Assembly (NCBI RefSeq): GCF_900177805.1
Contig: NZ_FXAX01000001.1
Span: 62,001 to 126,000, forward strand
Reading direction: 5' to 3'
Origin: Fibrobacter sp. UWB13
Lineage (GTDB): Bacteria; Fibrobacterota; Fibrobacteria; Fibrobacterales; Fibrobacteraceae
Length of the DNA: 64,000 nt
Below are positions 6,654 to 14,540 of the stretch, piece after piece; the first letter of the stretch is position 1; each line of letters begins with the position of its first letter. The notes beneath the pieces were generated by a model, which worked only from the letters and a program-made list of their open reading frames with translations, made no database searches and was not told the DNA's origin. The position numbers were made by a program, and so were the translations under genes.

Positions 6654-9260
6654 TTAAGTTGTTGCTTTCTTGTTCTTCACGAACACATACACGCCGAAGG
6701 CAATCAGCAAGATGGCGGCGAGCAGGCTAACCTTGATGCAGGCGTGGAACGGCTTAGAGCGATATTCCATGCGGACTTCGGATTTGCCCTTCGGAATTTC
6801 GACAGCGCGGAGATCGCCGAATGCCTTGTAAACCTTGGCTTCCTTGCCGTTGACCGTTGCTTTCCAGTAGGGGTGGTAGTTGCCTGCGACAACCATGAAT
6901 CCTGCACGGTCGCTTTCGACTTGGAATACTTGCGTGTCCATCTTGGGGCTTGCGACAAGCTTTGCCTTGCCCTGTGCGACTCCGCCTTCGCCCTTGTTTT
7001 GCGGTTCTTCGGAGAGGATGACTTTTTCGCGGTATTCAAAGCCGTTCTTGAGCGCGTCAATGGCTTTGGCATCATCCATCGTGGTGGATTCCCCGTAGAT
7101 GTAGGCTTCGCCCATGGCGGTTGTGATCGGCATGTAGCTTGTTCCGCGCTGCGTGTCGAAGATGATGGCGTTGATGTTCATCAAGTCAAGGAACGGGTGC
7201 GGTGCGCTTTGGTCGTTGATGTTCAAGAGGTAGTTCGCATTGCCCTGACCGCCACGGAATTCACGATAGCTCGAAAGCTCGTTGTCGTGGAAACCGTCGG
7301 CGTTGCGCATGTGGTACTGCGGGAAAATGTTTGCGCCGAAAGCCTTATTGCGGGAGAGCGAAAGTACGCGCGGCTGGTTGATCGGGTCGGCTTTGTATGG
7401 TGCCTTGAGGGCTGCAACAACGCCGTTATTCGGCTGCAAGTATTCGCTGGCGGGAACGTTTTGGATAAATGCGCCATTGATGGTCAAAAGCTCGATGCCA
7501 GCGACAAGGGCGAGGATTCCGACCTTGGCAGGCGTGCTCCCTTTCCATTTGAACACGGCGAGGCTTGTGCCAATGACGACGAGAATCAGGATGAAGCTCG
7601 GGATAATTTTCGAGGCAGTCATGTTCATCACGACTTCGTTCAGCGGCTTGAAGTACGGAGCTGTAACCGGATCGTTCAGGAGTTTTTGTCCGCTCATGAG
7701 GAAAATGCCGATGACTGCAAATCCGATAACGACGGCAGCCTGGACACCTCTCGATGTTCCCGGAAGTTTTGCCTTGAATGCGTCCATAAAATTCTTGACG
7801 TTAATTGCTTTGCCTTGATCGTCGAGGCTCATCACACCGAGGCATGCGACTGCGTAGGCGAGGCAAACGACGAATCCGAACGGGCTGATAAAGAGTGTCC
7901 AGTTGAAACGAGCAATCACGACGAGCAAAAGTAGAATGACGAACATCGTTGTTCCGTGCAACAGTGCGCGATGGTTCTTGGCGGCATCTTCGCTTTCATC
8001 AGAGATGGCCTTGAGTACAGGACCAGCCATCATCACGAGCAAGAGCGGGAGCCAGAAGAGAGCCATGCCCGGAGCGCGGAAGTTCTTGACGCCCGGCAGA
8101 ATATTGTACCAGAGCTTGAAGAGCGGGGAATGGTCGCCCATGCCGTAGCTCAAAGCAACGACAGCACCGAGTCCCCAGAAACTTGCCCAACGGCGCTTGC
8201 CCGGGAGGAACAAGCAGAGGAATCCGAGGAACGTGAGGAGTGCGCCAGCGTTGTTGTGGTCGAGTTTGAAGCTGTTATGGCCCCAGTAGAACGGGCTGCC
8301 TTGACTGCCTGCTTCTGCCATCTTGCGGTATTCGTCCATCGTCACATCGACAAAGGAACTGCCCTTGAACGAATTGGACTTTTCATCTTGCTCGTAGACG
8401 TCGACACCGATAAATCCCGGAATGAGCATCTGTGCCATTTCTTCCTGGTGGAAGGACCAGCTCACGGCGTGACCGTAATTGGTGTGTTCTCCTTCACCGC
8501 GAACGGACTGTGTTGTAGTGTAGAGGTAAGGCGGGATAATCTGGAAGCAGCTGAGGGCAAGTCCAAAGGCGAGTGCTGCGGCTGCAAGCCCGACGCGTTT
8601 ACCGCGTACAGCAAGCGTGTTGCAATGGAATGCGGCTTCGTAGAGCGTGTAAAGCCCTGCACCCCACAAGAAGAGATACGTGAGCTGCAAGTGGCTTCCG
8701 AGAATCATCCATGTGATGCTCAGTGCAAAGACGATGAGGTAGGGGAGGCTACCGTCGCGGACAATTTTGCGGATGGCAAGGAGAGCTAACGGAGCGATGG
8801 CGAAAACCATCATCTTTCCATCGTGGCCGCCGTAAATGTAAGTGAAGTATTCCGGCGAAAATGCGTAAAGGAACCCGAGGAGTGAACCCCACCACTTGTT
8901 GCCGGTTAAGTTCCAGGCGAGGAGCATGGCGCTCATGAAGGCAACCCACACGGTCAAGATGAACTTGAAACCGACGGCGCGTGCCGGATCCATGATGAAC
9001 TGCGTCCACACGAGCGGGTGGTAAGCGTCGGCAAAGAGCGCGTCAATCGTCGGGACACCGCCAAGGCGGCTATCGTCCCATTCCGTGAGGATGACGTCGA
9101 ACGTGCGCAAAATGCGGCTGCCAATGCCGTTCAGCTGGTCGCTGTTGAGCATGAGTTGACTGGAATCGAATGCGAAATCGCGGAAGACAAACAGCAAAAT
9201 CGCAAAGAAAACTGTGGCCATTGCCACAAAGAATGCGGGTTTCTTATTGAGAAAATTCAT
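6654..9260 (-). CDS. YfhO-like multi-pass membrane protein
   Basis: An integral membrane protein of 868 residues with about 12-14 hydrophobic segments spread over the first 600 residues, a soluble beta-rich extracytoplasmic part (about 620-830) and a last membrane helix near the C-terminus. The first loop after helix 1 contains LNSDQLNGIGSR and RLGGVPTIDALFADAYHP. The layout (long GT-C-like membrane part, then a domain with FMVVAGNYHPYWKATVNGKE) is typical of the bacterial YfhO family, thought to act in lipid-linked sugar transfer or envelope polymer decoration. The start ATG at 9260 gives a normal first helix (MNFLNKKPAFFVAMATVFFA); a GTG at 9296 would add 12 residues without a ribosome site. 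A minus-strand small membrane gene lies 82 bases upstream. Confidence 0.75.
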   Translation of the reverse strand: MNFLNKKPAFFVAMATVFFAILLFVFRDFAFDSSQLMLNSDQLNGIGSRILRTFDVILTEWDDSRLGGVPTIDALFADAYHPLVWTQFIMDPARAVGFKFILTVWVAFMSAMLLAWNLTGNKWWGSLLGFLYAFSPEYFTYIYGGHDGKMMVFAIAPLALLAIRKIVRDGSLPYLIVFALSITWMILGSHLQLTYLFLWGAGLYTLYEAAFHCNTLAVRGKRVGLAAAALAFGLALSCFQIIPPYLYTTTQSVRGEGEHTNYGHAVSWSFHQEEMAQMLIPGFIGVDVYEQDEKSNSFKGSSFVDVTMDEYRKMAEAGSQGSPFYWGHNSFKLDHNNAGALLTFLGFLCLFLPGKRRWASFWGLGAVVALSYGMGDHSPLFKLWYNILPGVKNFRAPGMALFWLPLLLVMMAGPVLKAISDESEDAAKNHRALLHGTTMFVILLLLVVIARFNWTLFISPFGFVVCLAYAVACLGVMSLDDQGKAINVKNFMDAFKAKLPGTSRGVQAAVVIGFAVIGIFLMSGQKLLNDPVTAPYFKPLNEVVMNMTASKIIPSFILILVVIGTSLAVFKWKGSTPAKVGILALVAGIELLTINGAFIQNVPASEYLQPNNGVVAALKAPYKADPINQPRVLSLSRNKAFGANIFPQYHMRNADGFHDNELSSYREFRGGQGNANYLLNINDQSAPHPFLDLMNINAIIFDTQRGTSYMPITTAMGEAYIYGESTTMDDAKAIDALKNGFEYREKVILSEEPQNKGEGGVAQGKAKLVASPKMDTQVFQVESDRAGFMVVAGNYHPYWKATVNGKEAKVYKAFGDLRAVEIPKGKSEVRMEYRSKPFHACIKVSLLAAILLIAFGVYVFVKNKKATT

Positions 9261-9342
9261 GTCAGGAAATATAAAAATACCGCAGAGGTGTCCCACTACG
9301 GTTTGTTAAATTGTTTGCTTTTGAACGAATTTGCTATCGAGA

Positions 9343-9453
9343 TTATTCGAGCGTGTTTTCGTCGGTCTTGGCGGTCTTGACGAGACTGTAGATGCCGAAT
9401 GCAGAAATAATGCACACTGCGGCGATGACGACGTACTTAATCAATTTTCCCAT
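9343..9453 (-). CDS. Small single-span membrane protein (36 residues)
   Basis: Begins MGKLIKYVVIAAVCIISAFG and ends KTDENTLE. One membrane helix (about residues 5-25) is followed by a charged tail. AAGGAG lies seven bases before the ATG, an excellent ribosome site. It lies between the ArsR-methyltransferase gene (46 bases upstream) and the YfhO-like gene (82 bases downstream) on the same strand, so it may be part of their operon. I do not recognise the family. Confidence 0.6.
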   Translation of the reverse strand: MGKLIKYVVIAAVCIISAFGIYSLVKTAKTDENTLE

Positions 9454-9499
9454 AAGGTTTCTCCTTGGCTTATTTTTAATAAAGATATTAGTAATTTTT

Positions 9500-10405
9500 T
9501 TACTCTTTCGTGATGATCATGCAAATCACGGGGAGCTTTTTGTCGACTTCGTTTTCACTCGGGATGATTTCGCTCTCGACCACCTTGCAGTTGAGCTCCT
9601 TCACAAAGAATTCAAGCTGGCTGCGTTCAAAACCAAGCCAAATGTGGCCGTGTGTCGTGCGGAACGATTCTTCCTTGTGCTGGGCGAGGTCCAAAAGCGC
9701 GAGCATTCCACCCGGTTTCAAAATGCGGGTCGCTTCCTTGAGCGCGAGGCGCGGGTCGGTCGCGTGGTGCAGAACCTGGCTCATCAAGACGAGGTCTGCG
9801 TAGTTGGACGGGAGGCCCGTCTGCGTCATGTCGGCGACTTTCGGCGTCACGTTTTCGATGCCTTTCTGGCGCAAAATCTGCTGGAAACCGCTAATGATTT
9901 TTGGATCGTAGTCGAGTGCGGTCACGTTTTTGCAACGGCTTGCGAGCATAAGCGAGAGGTCTCCGCCTTCGCCGCAACCAATGTCCACGGCGTTTTCGAA
10001 CGGTACCATGAGCTTGCTGAACAGGCTGATTTGAGCCTTGAGGCTACCGCCTGCCTGGTCGAGCTTGTGAATTTGTCCCTTGGTCTTGTCGGTGCGTTCT
10101 TCGAGCGCTTGTGCGGCGCGGCACTTGAGAATATCCTTGTCCTGCAGTTCGTCGTAGGCTTCACGGATAATCTGCAACAGGCGGCTGCTCATGTAAAGTT
10201 CTTCGCTTAGGCGGTAATAAGCCTTGATGCCATCGCGACGGTCTTTTACGAGCCCGCATTGCGAAAGCTTTGCCAAATGGCGGCTGGCGTTACTCTGGTG
10301 GATATCCAGAATGTCCTTGATTTCGTTGACTGTAAATTCGGACTGGTCCAGTAGGAGCAGTATCTTGAGGCGCATTTCGTCGGAAATGGCTCCAAAAAGT
10401 TCCAT
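9500..10405 (-). CDS. ArsR-type HTH fused to SAM-dependent methyltransferase
   Basis: A 301-residue protein. Residues 1-90 are a winged helix of the ArsR type (FGAISDEMRLKILLLLDQSE, DIHQSNASRHLAKL, GIKAYYRLSE). Residues about 140-300 form a class I methyltransferase with SAM motif VDIGCGEGGDLSL, acidic residue LDYDP, and LMSQVLHHATDP followed by RILKPGGML. Such fusions act as regulators or as methylases of small molecules; the substrate is unknown. The chosen start ATG 10405 lies just before the HTH. Longer versions reach 10612 but overlap the divergent PAP2 gene; a GTG near 10454 is also possible. No metal-binding ELCVCDL-type motif is seen, so arsenic sensing is not supported. Confidence 0.8.
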   Translation of the reverse strand: MELFGAISDEMRLKILLLLDQSEFTVNEIKDILDIHQSNASRHLAKLSQCGLVKDRRDGIKAYYRLSEELYMSSRLLQIIREAYDELQDKDILKCRAAQALEERTDKTKGQIHKLDQAGGSLKAQISLFSKLMVPFENAVDIGCGEGGDLSLMLASRCKNVTALDYDPKIISGFQQILRQKGIENVTPKVADMTQTGLPSNYADLVLMSQVLHHATDPRLALKEATRILKPGGMLALLDLAQHKEESFRTTHGHIWLGFERSQLEFFVKELNCKVVESEIIPSENEVDKKLPVICMIITKE

Positions 10406-10514
10406 GTTCGGGATGATGGGTTCTCGGTTCTGGTTTAAATTCGAATTTGTCACGTGGTCCGCCAATACTTTTTTATGTTTGTCTTTGTGAATATAAATTT
10501 TTAATGGACTTTTG

Positions 10515-11381
10515 ATGTTTTCTGGGCGATTTAAAAGCTTGTTTCGAGCGCTTTTTGCGGTGTTGTGTTCTGCAACGCTTGTCTTGGGTACGCCCGACGC
10601 ATCTCGGAACATGTCCGGCGCATTCCCCGTAGAAAATCCCGCACCTCGCCATTACGAAGTTTCTGTCCGCTTAGATGTCCCACTTTCGCTTGGAATCGTT
10701 ATGACTTCGGTGCTGGGCGTTTATCAGTATTACGGGATGTCGCGCATCTCTTCGAGCGACTTGAAACCAAAATCGGAGCTATTGCCGTGGGACCGACCGT
10801 TTGCGGGGCGTTACAGCGGGTGGGCGACTACAGTGAGTCATTATTCGGGAGTCTTGGCGGTTGCTCCTTTGGCTTTGGCGGGGTACTCCTGGTACAAGGG
10901 CGATGCTGACGGTCATGACTTTGGTGCCTTTACGCTCATGTTTGTGGAAGCGGTTGCCTTGCAGAATGCCTTGAATCAGCTTGTCCGTTCATCGCAGTTG
11001 TGGTCGCGTCCTTTCGTTTACTCCGAACGTGGTGAAGGCCGCAGAAAGGCGGAGTCCGCGCGTGGGGAGGCTTACGGCTCGTTCTATTCGGGGCATGCTT
11101 CGGCCGCGTTTACGGTGGCTGTGTTTACGGGCGAATGGTTCTCTGAAATTTACCCGAACTCCCAGTACAAAAGTCTCGTCTGGGCGTCGTCTTTGACTCT
11201 TGCAGCGGCTGTTGGTGCCTTGCGTGTTGTTGCTGGTAAACATTATCCTACTGATGTGGTAGTTGGATCGCTTATGGGGACGGGTGTGAGCTTGGGAATC
11301 CTCAAATTGCATGAGATTTGTAAAAAGAATATTGCTTTTTGGGCATTTCCGGGCAATATTGGCGCAATTTTTTACTTTTGA
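10515..11381 (+). CDS. PAP2-family lipid phosphatase
   Basis: A 288-residue membrane-associated phosphatase, probably acting on phosphatidic acid or undecaprenyl diphosphate at the outer face of the inner membrane. The N-terminal hydrophobic stretch (SLFRALFAVLCSATLVLG) is a signal sequence or anchor. PAP2 signature parts are RPF (motif 1, partial), YSGHASAAF (motif 2, catalytic His) and RVVAGKHYPTDVVVGSLMG (motif 3, Arg, His and Asp). The start at ATG 10515 directly follows a TTG. It diverges from the ArsR-methyltransferase gene. Confidence 0.85.
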   Translation: MFSGRFKSLFRALFAVLCSATLVLGTPDASRNMSGAFPVENPAPRHYEVSVRLDVPLSLGIVMTSVLGVYQYYGMSRISSSDLKPKSELLPWDRPFAGRYSGWATTVSHYSGVLAVAPLALAGYSWYKGDADGHDFGAFTLMFVEAVALQNALNQLVRSSQLWSRPFVYSERGEGRRKAESARGEAYGSFYSGHASAAFTVAVFTGEWFSEIYPNSQYKSLVWASSLTLAAAVGALRVVAGKHYPTDVVVGSLMGTGVSLGILKLHEICKKNIAFWAFPGNIGAIFYF

Positions 11382-11468
11382 CAATTTTTTATAGCATTTT
11401 TTGCGAAAAAGCGTATATATATTGTGTAGGCTTACTTCGTAAGTCGACTATGTTTGTGAGGTTTTTTG

Positions 11469-12476
11469 ATGTTGGATGAGGTGTGGCATCGTTTGTGTGC
11501 CGTAGCAATTTTGACCGTGTCTGTGGTCAGCCATAATTACGCAGCAGAGTTTAAGGATTATAGAGATGGGCGCGTTTATCGCGGAATTCCATCAGGGTCG
11601 TTAAACTGGTTTAAGCAAAGTCTTAAGTACAGCAAGACCTCACATTTTACCGACGAAAACGGAATCCCTTTTTATCGTAGCGAAAGCTGGCAGGCGTCAT
11701 GCCCGGAAGGTTCGCAAATCCCGGATGAAACGGATTGGGATGAACTCATCGAAGATAAGTTTTCTGGTTCCGACAAAATGCAGAATATGAGTGATTTTGT
11801 TGGGAATTCTTCACGTGGATTTTACAAGTTTGAAGAAGATGAAGTGGTAAATGCTAGAAAGGGCTTCGTCTATTTTGCAGTGCGTGGTCCGGCGAATCAT
11901 GCTATAAGGCTTGAAACCAAACGTGGAACCACAAAGTACGTGGATATCGAAGAAGCTGATGCTGTCCAGATTCGTTGCGTTTTCCCTCGCGACCAGTTTG
12001 CCGAAAAGAATATCTCTCCGAAGGATATGATTTTTACAGATAAACGCGATAACAAAAAGTACAAGGTTGGCGTTCGCGGTGGTAAAATCTGGATGATGAA
12101 AAATCTTGCATTCAGTGTGACCTCTGCAAAGCAGTGTTATGTTGAAGATAAGTCTTTCTGCGAAAAATTCGGGCGCTATTACACTTACGAAGATGCGCTC
12201 AAGGCTTGCCCTCCGGGTTGGCATTTGCCAGATGACGGCGAATGGCGTGATTTCCAGAAAGACCGTGCGACGCTGGATTGGGATAATCTAGGGCAGGGTG
12301 GTTGCCAGGATTGGGACAATTTCTGCGATGGATTTAATTCCGGACATTACTGGTCCAAGAGCTCTGTCCAGGAAAATACCGCCCGTTCGTGGGAATTCAA
12401 TCGCTCTGACAAGGATATCGAACGAACCGATGTCAGCGTTTACAAGGGACTTTATGTCCGCTGCGTTGCGGATTGA
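11469..12476 (+). CDS. FISUMP-domain secreted protein
   Basis: A 335-residue protein with a signal peptide (CAVAILTVSVVSHNYA, cut after about residue 26). The first half starts with a degenerate FISUMP-like unit (FKDYRDGRVYRGI, ASCPEGSQIPDETDWDELI). The second half is a clear FISUMP domain: FTDKRDNKKYKVGVRGGKIW, CEKFGRYYTYEDALKACPPG, WHLPDDGEW, SGHYWSKSS, and the terminal GLYVRCVAD. So this is a tandem pair with one worn copy. The start ATG 11469 has GAGG a few bases upstream. Exported, but without a lipobox. The role of this Fibrobacter-expanded family is not known. Confidence 0.85.
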   Translation: MLDEVWHRLCAVAILTVSVVSHNYAAEFKDYRDGRVYRGIPSGSLNWFKQSLKYSKTSHFTDENGIPFYRSESWQASCPEGSQIPDETDWDELIEDKFSGSDKMQNMSDFVGNSSRGFYKFEEDEVVNARKGFVYFAVRGPANHAIRLETKRGTTKYVDIEEADAVQIRCVFPRDQFAEKNISPKDMIFTDKRDNKKYKVGVRGGKIWMMKNLAFSVTSAKQCYVEDKSFCEKFGRYYTYEDALKACPPGWHLPDDGEWRDFQKDRATLDWDNLGQGGCQDWDNFCDGFNSGHYWSKSSVQENTARSWEFNRSDKDIERTDVSVYKGLYVRCVAD

Positions 12477-12491
12477 TGCTTCGCTCGTCTA

Positions 12492-12644
12492 TTAATCGGC
12501 AACAGCAAAAAAAGCGTACAGTATAGAAAATACGGTCGCAGAGACAAAACTCCCCGAGAGGTAAACGAAAAGCCCGAAGACGATTACGGTTAAGGAAAGA
12601 AGAAAAATTTTGCTCGGGCTAAGAGGATAGTGCGTATTGAACAT
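12492..12644 (-). CDS. Small two-span membrane protein (50 residues)
   Basis: Starts at ATG 12644 with AAAGG five to six bases upstream; begins MFNTHYPLSPSKIFLLSLTV and ends YAFFAVAD. Two hydrophobic helices (about 13-29 and 32-49) are separated by a short SGS turn. It is convergent with the FISUMP gene ending at 12476. I do not recognise the family. Confidence 0.55.
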   Translation of the reverse strand: MFNTHYPLSPSKIFLLSLTVIVFGLFVYLSGSFVSATVFSILYAFFAVAD

Positions 12645-12720
12645 GTGTGACCTTTAATGTTTATCTTTAACTGTCTAAAAATTAGATAAAGATTGTGTCA
12701 TTAAATGTCACTTTGTAATT

Positions 12721-12966
12721 TTACAGTTCATCCTCGCTTTCGGACACGTCTCCGAAATGGCTCCCGTAATCATCAAAATTGACTTCTTCGGCAATGTCGT
12801 CGTTGTCTAGGTCTTCGTTGTCGAGCCCAAGTCCAAGTCGCGCACAGATGCGGTCAAGGAGGATGAGATCCACATCTTCGGTGTCGCCACCCTCACGTTC
12901 GTAGGCTTCGATGATGAGCTCCTGTTCATCGGCTTTATATTTATCGACGGCTTCAGTGATTTTCAT
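12721..12966 (-). CDS. Small acidic protein (81 residues), unknown
   Basis: The start ATG at 12966 was chosen because AAAGGAG lies just upstream. The protein begins MKITEAVDKYKADEQELIIE. The second half is very rich in Asp and Glu (LGLDNEDLDNDDIAEEVNFD, ending SESEDEL). It is soluble, with no cysteines in a metal-site pattern. The function is unknown. Confidence 0.65.
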   Translation of the reverse strand: MKITEAVDKYKADEQELIIEAYEREGGDTEDVDLILLDRICARLGLGLDNEDLDNDDIAEEVNFDDYGSHFGDVSESEDEL

Positions 12967-13064
12967 TTTTTCTCCTTTGCTGATAATTAAAATTATCCGC
13001 GTCTCTGCTAGTAATATCGTCAATCTGTGTCGTAATGTCAATGCTTTTTACTAAATTTTTCGAC

Positions 13065-14372
13065 ATGAACAAGAAATTGTCTTTTATTGCGCTTGCGTTG
13101 TTGGTTGGTTTGTCTCAAGCTTGGGCTGTGGACCCCCGTATTGAACAGGGTGCCCGCTTTGAGGCCAAGGGTCAATATGATAAGGCTCTTGGTGAATACC
13201 GAGCCATGTTGGCTGAAAATAAGAAGAATACTGAAGCTTATATGGCGGCAGGCAAGGTTCGCATGAAGATGAAGGACTATAAGGGGGCTGTGGCTAACTT
13301 CCGCCTCGCTTATGGTTATGATCCGAGTTTGACGGAAGCGTACGAAGGTGCCGCTAAGGCTTACGAAGCTATGGGCCAGCAGGCAAAGGCTGATGCTGAA
13401 CGTGCTAAGATGAAGGGCGGCAAGGCTGCTGCAAAGACAGAAACGGCAAAGGCAGAACCTGCAAAGACTGCTCAGCCTGCGCAAACAGCTCCTGTTGCAA
13501 AAACGGAACCGGCAAAGACGGCTGCCTCTGCAAAGGTCGAAACTCCGAAGGCTGCTCAAACGGCGCCTGCAACGGCTACCGCTTCTGAAGATCCGTTTGA
13601 AAAGGGCAAGGCTCTGCTTGCCGAAGGCCGCTATGCTGAAGCCGCTCCGCTTTGGAGAACAGTTCTTTCGAAGAAGCCTGGCGACGCCGGTGCGTACTTC
13701 TATGCGGGCTTAACCCGTTATGAGATGGGAGAATACGACAAGGCCGAGTTCAACTTGAAGAAGGGACTTTCGTACAAGGAACGCGGTAACGACGCTAACT
13801 ACTATTTGGCAAAGATTAACCAGAAGAGCAAGCGTACCGATCAAGAAAAGAAGTACCTTGCTGCATACTTGAAGAAGGCTGCTCCGGACGCCAAGTTCCG
13901 CAAGTCTGCCGAAGACCGTTTGGCTGAAATTAACGCTGTCGCTAGTGCCGCTGCCGAAGAAAAGGCAATGCAAGAAGCCGAAGCCAAAGCTTTGAAGGAA
14001 GCCAAGAAGAGCGGGAACGACAAGTCGAAGTCTGTTGACGTTGCACCGCAGAGGGAAGACGTTGCTCCGACCGCTTCGAATTCCATTGCCAATGCCAATG
14101 CTCTTTATGCAGATGGCTATCACGAAGCTGCTCTCCAGATGTACAAGGCTTTGCTCGAAAACGAAATCACTCCGGATGAACGTTATTTTGCGATGCTCCA
14201 GATGGGTAACATCTACCGCGAAATGCGTGACTTCCACAGTGCTGTAACGCGCTATCGTGATGTTGTTCGTGAATTCCCGGATTCTGACTGGGCAACCGAA
14301 GCTGAACGCGCTCTCGAAGACGCTGTATGGCTTGAAAAGCATGCTAGCGAACTCCCGCGCAACAAACGCTAA
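13065..14372 (+). CDS. Exported TPR-repeat protein
   Basis: A 435-residue protein with a signal peptide (KKLSFIALALLVGLSQAWA). Three groups of tetratricopeptide repeats lie at about 25-110 (GQYDKALGEYRAMLAENKKN), 180-250 (EGRYAEAAPLWRTVLSKKPG, GEYDKAEFNLKKGL) and 340-425 (GYHEAALQMYKALLEN, FHSAVTRYRDVVREFPDSDW). They are split by a low-complexity Ala-Lys-Thr-Pro linker (about 115-170) and an Ala-Glu-Lys helix. The last part resembles YbgF/CpoB-type periplasmic TPRs. Start ATG 13065 gives a normal signal peptide; 13035/13041 would add ten residues. It is probably a periplasmic scaffold protein. Two terminator-like hairpins follow. Confidence 0.75.
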   Translation: MNKKLSFIALALLVGLSQAWAVDPRIEQGARFEAKGQYDKALGEYRAMLAENKKNTEAYMAAGKVRMKMKDYKGAVANFRLAYGYDPSLTEAYEGAAKAYEAMGQQAKADAERAKMKGGKAAAKTETAKAEPAKTAQPAQTAPVAKTEPAKTAASAKVETPKAAQTAPATATASEDPFEKGKALLAEGRYAEAAPLWRTVLSKKPGDAGAYFYAGLTRYEMGEYDKAEFNLKKGLSYKERGNDANYYLAKINQKSKRTDQEKKYLAAYLKKAAPDAKFRKSAEDRLAEINAVASAAAEEKAMQEAEAKALKEAKKSGNDKSKSVDVAPQREDVAPTASNSIANANALYADGYHEAALQMYKALLENEITPDERYFAMLQMGNIYREMRDFHSAVTRYRDVVREFPDSDWATEAERALEDAVWLEKHASELPRNKR

Positions 14373-14420
14373 TTGACCATTAGTCAATGGTCTATAGTTT
14401 TTAGTTACAACTGAAAAATT

Positions 14421-14466
14421 TTGAACAATGTTATGCCGGGCTTGTCCCGGCTTCATTGTTTTTAAG
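14421..14466 (+). terminator. Terminator after the TPR gene
   Basis: Nested inverted repeat: ACAATG and CATTGT flank GCCGGG-cttgt-CCCGGC, followed by five T residues. Confidence 0.8.
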
Positions 14467-14471
14467 ATGTC

Positions 14472-14520
14472 ATGCCCGCTCAGGTCCCTGAGTTTGTCGA
14501 AGGGCGGGCATCGCCTTTTT
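14472..14520 (+). repeat. Palindromic repeat copy 1 (TCCCTGAG...CGAAGGG type), hairpin-forming
   Basis: ATGCCCGC (14472-14479) pairs with GCGGGCAT (14504-14511). The loop carries AGGTCCCTGAGTTTGTCGAA, the same core as in murB (19953-19990) and near 51505. It is followed by a T-run and may act as a second terminator. Confidence 0.65.
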
Positions 14521-14540
14521 TGAAAAATTTTTGAGAAAAA

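Noticed and set aside
6744..8789. Long plus-strand frames opposite the YfhO-like gene
   Set aside because: The translations are cysteine- and histidine-rich nonsense and the minus strand has a coherent membrane protein.
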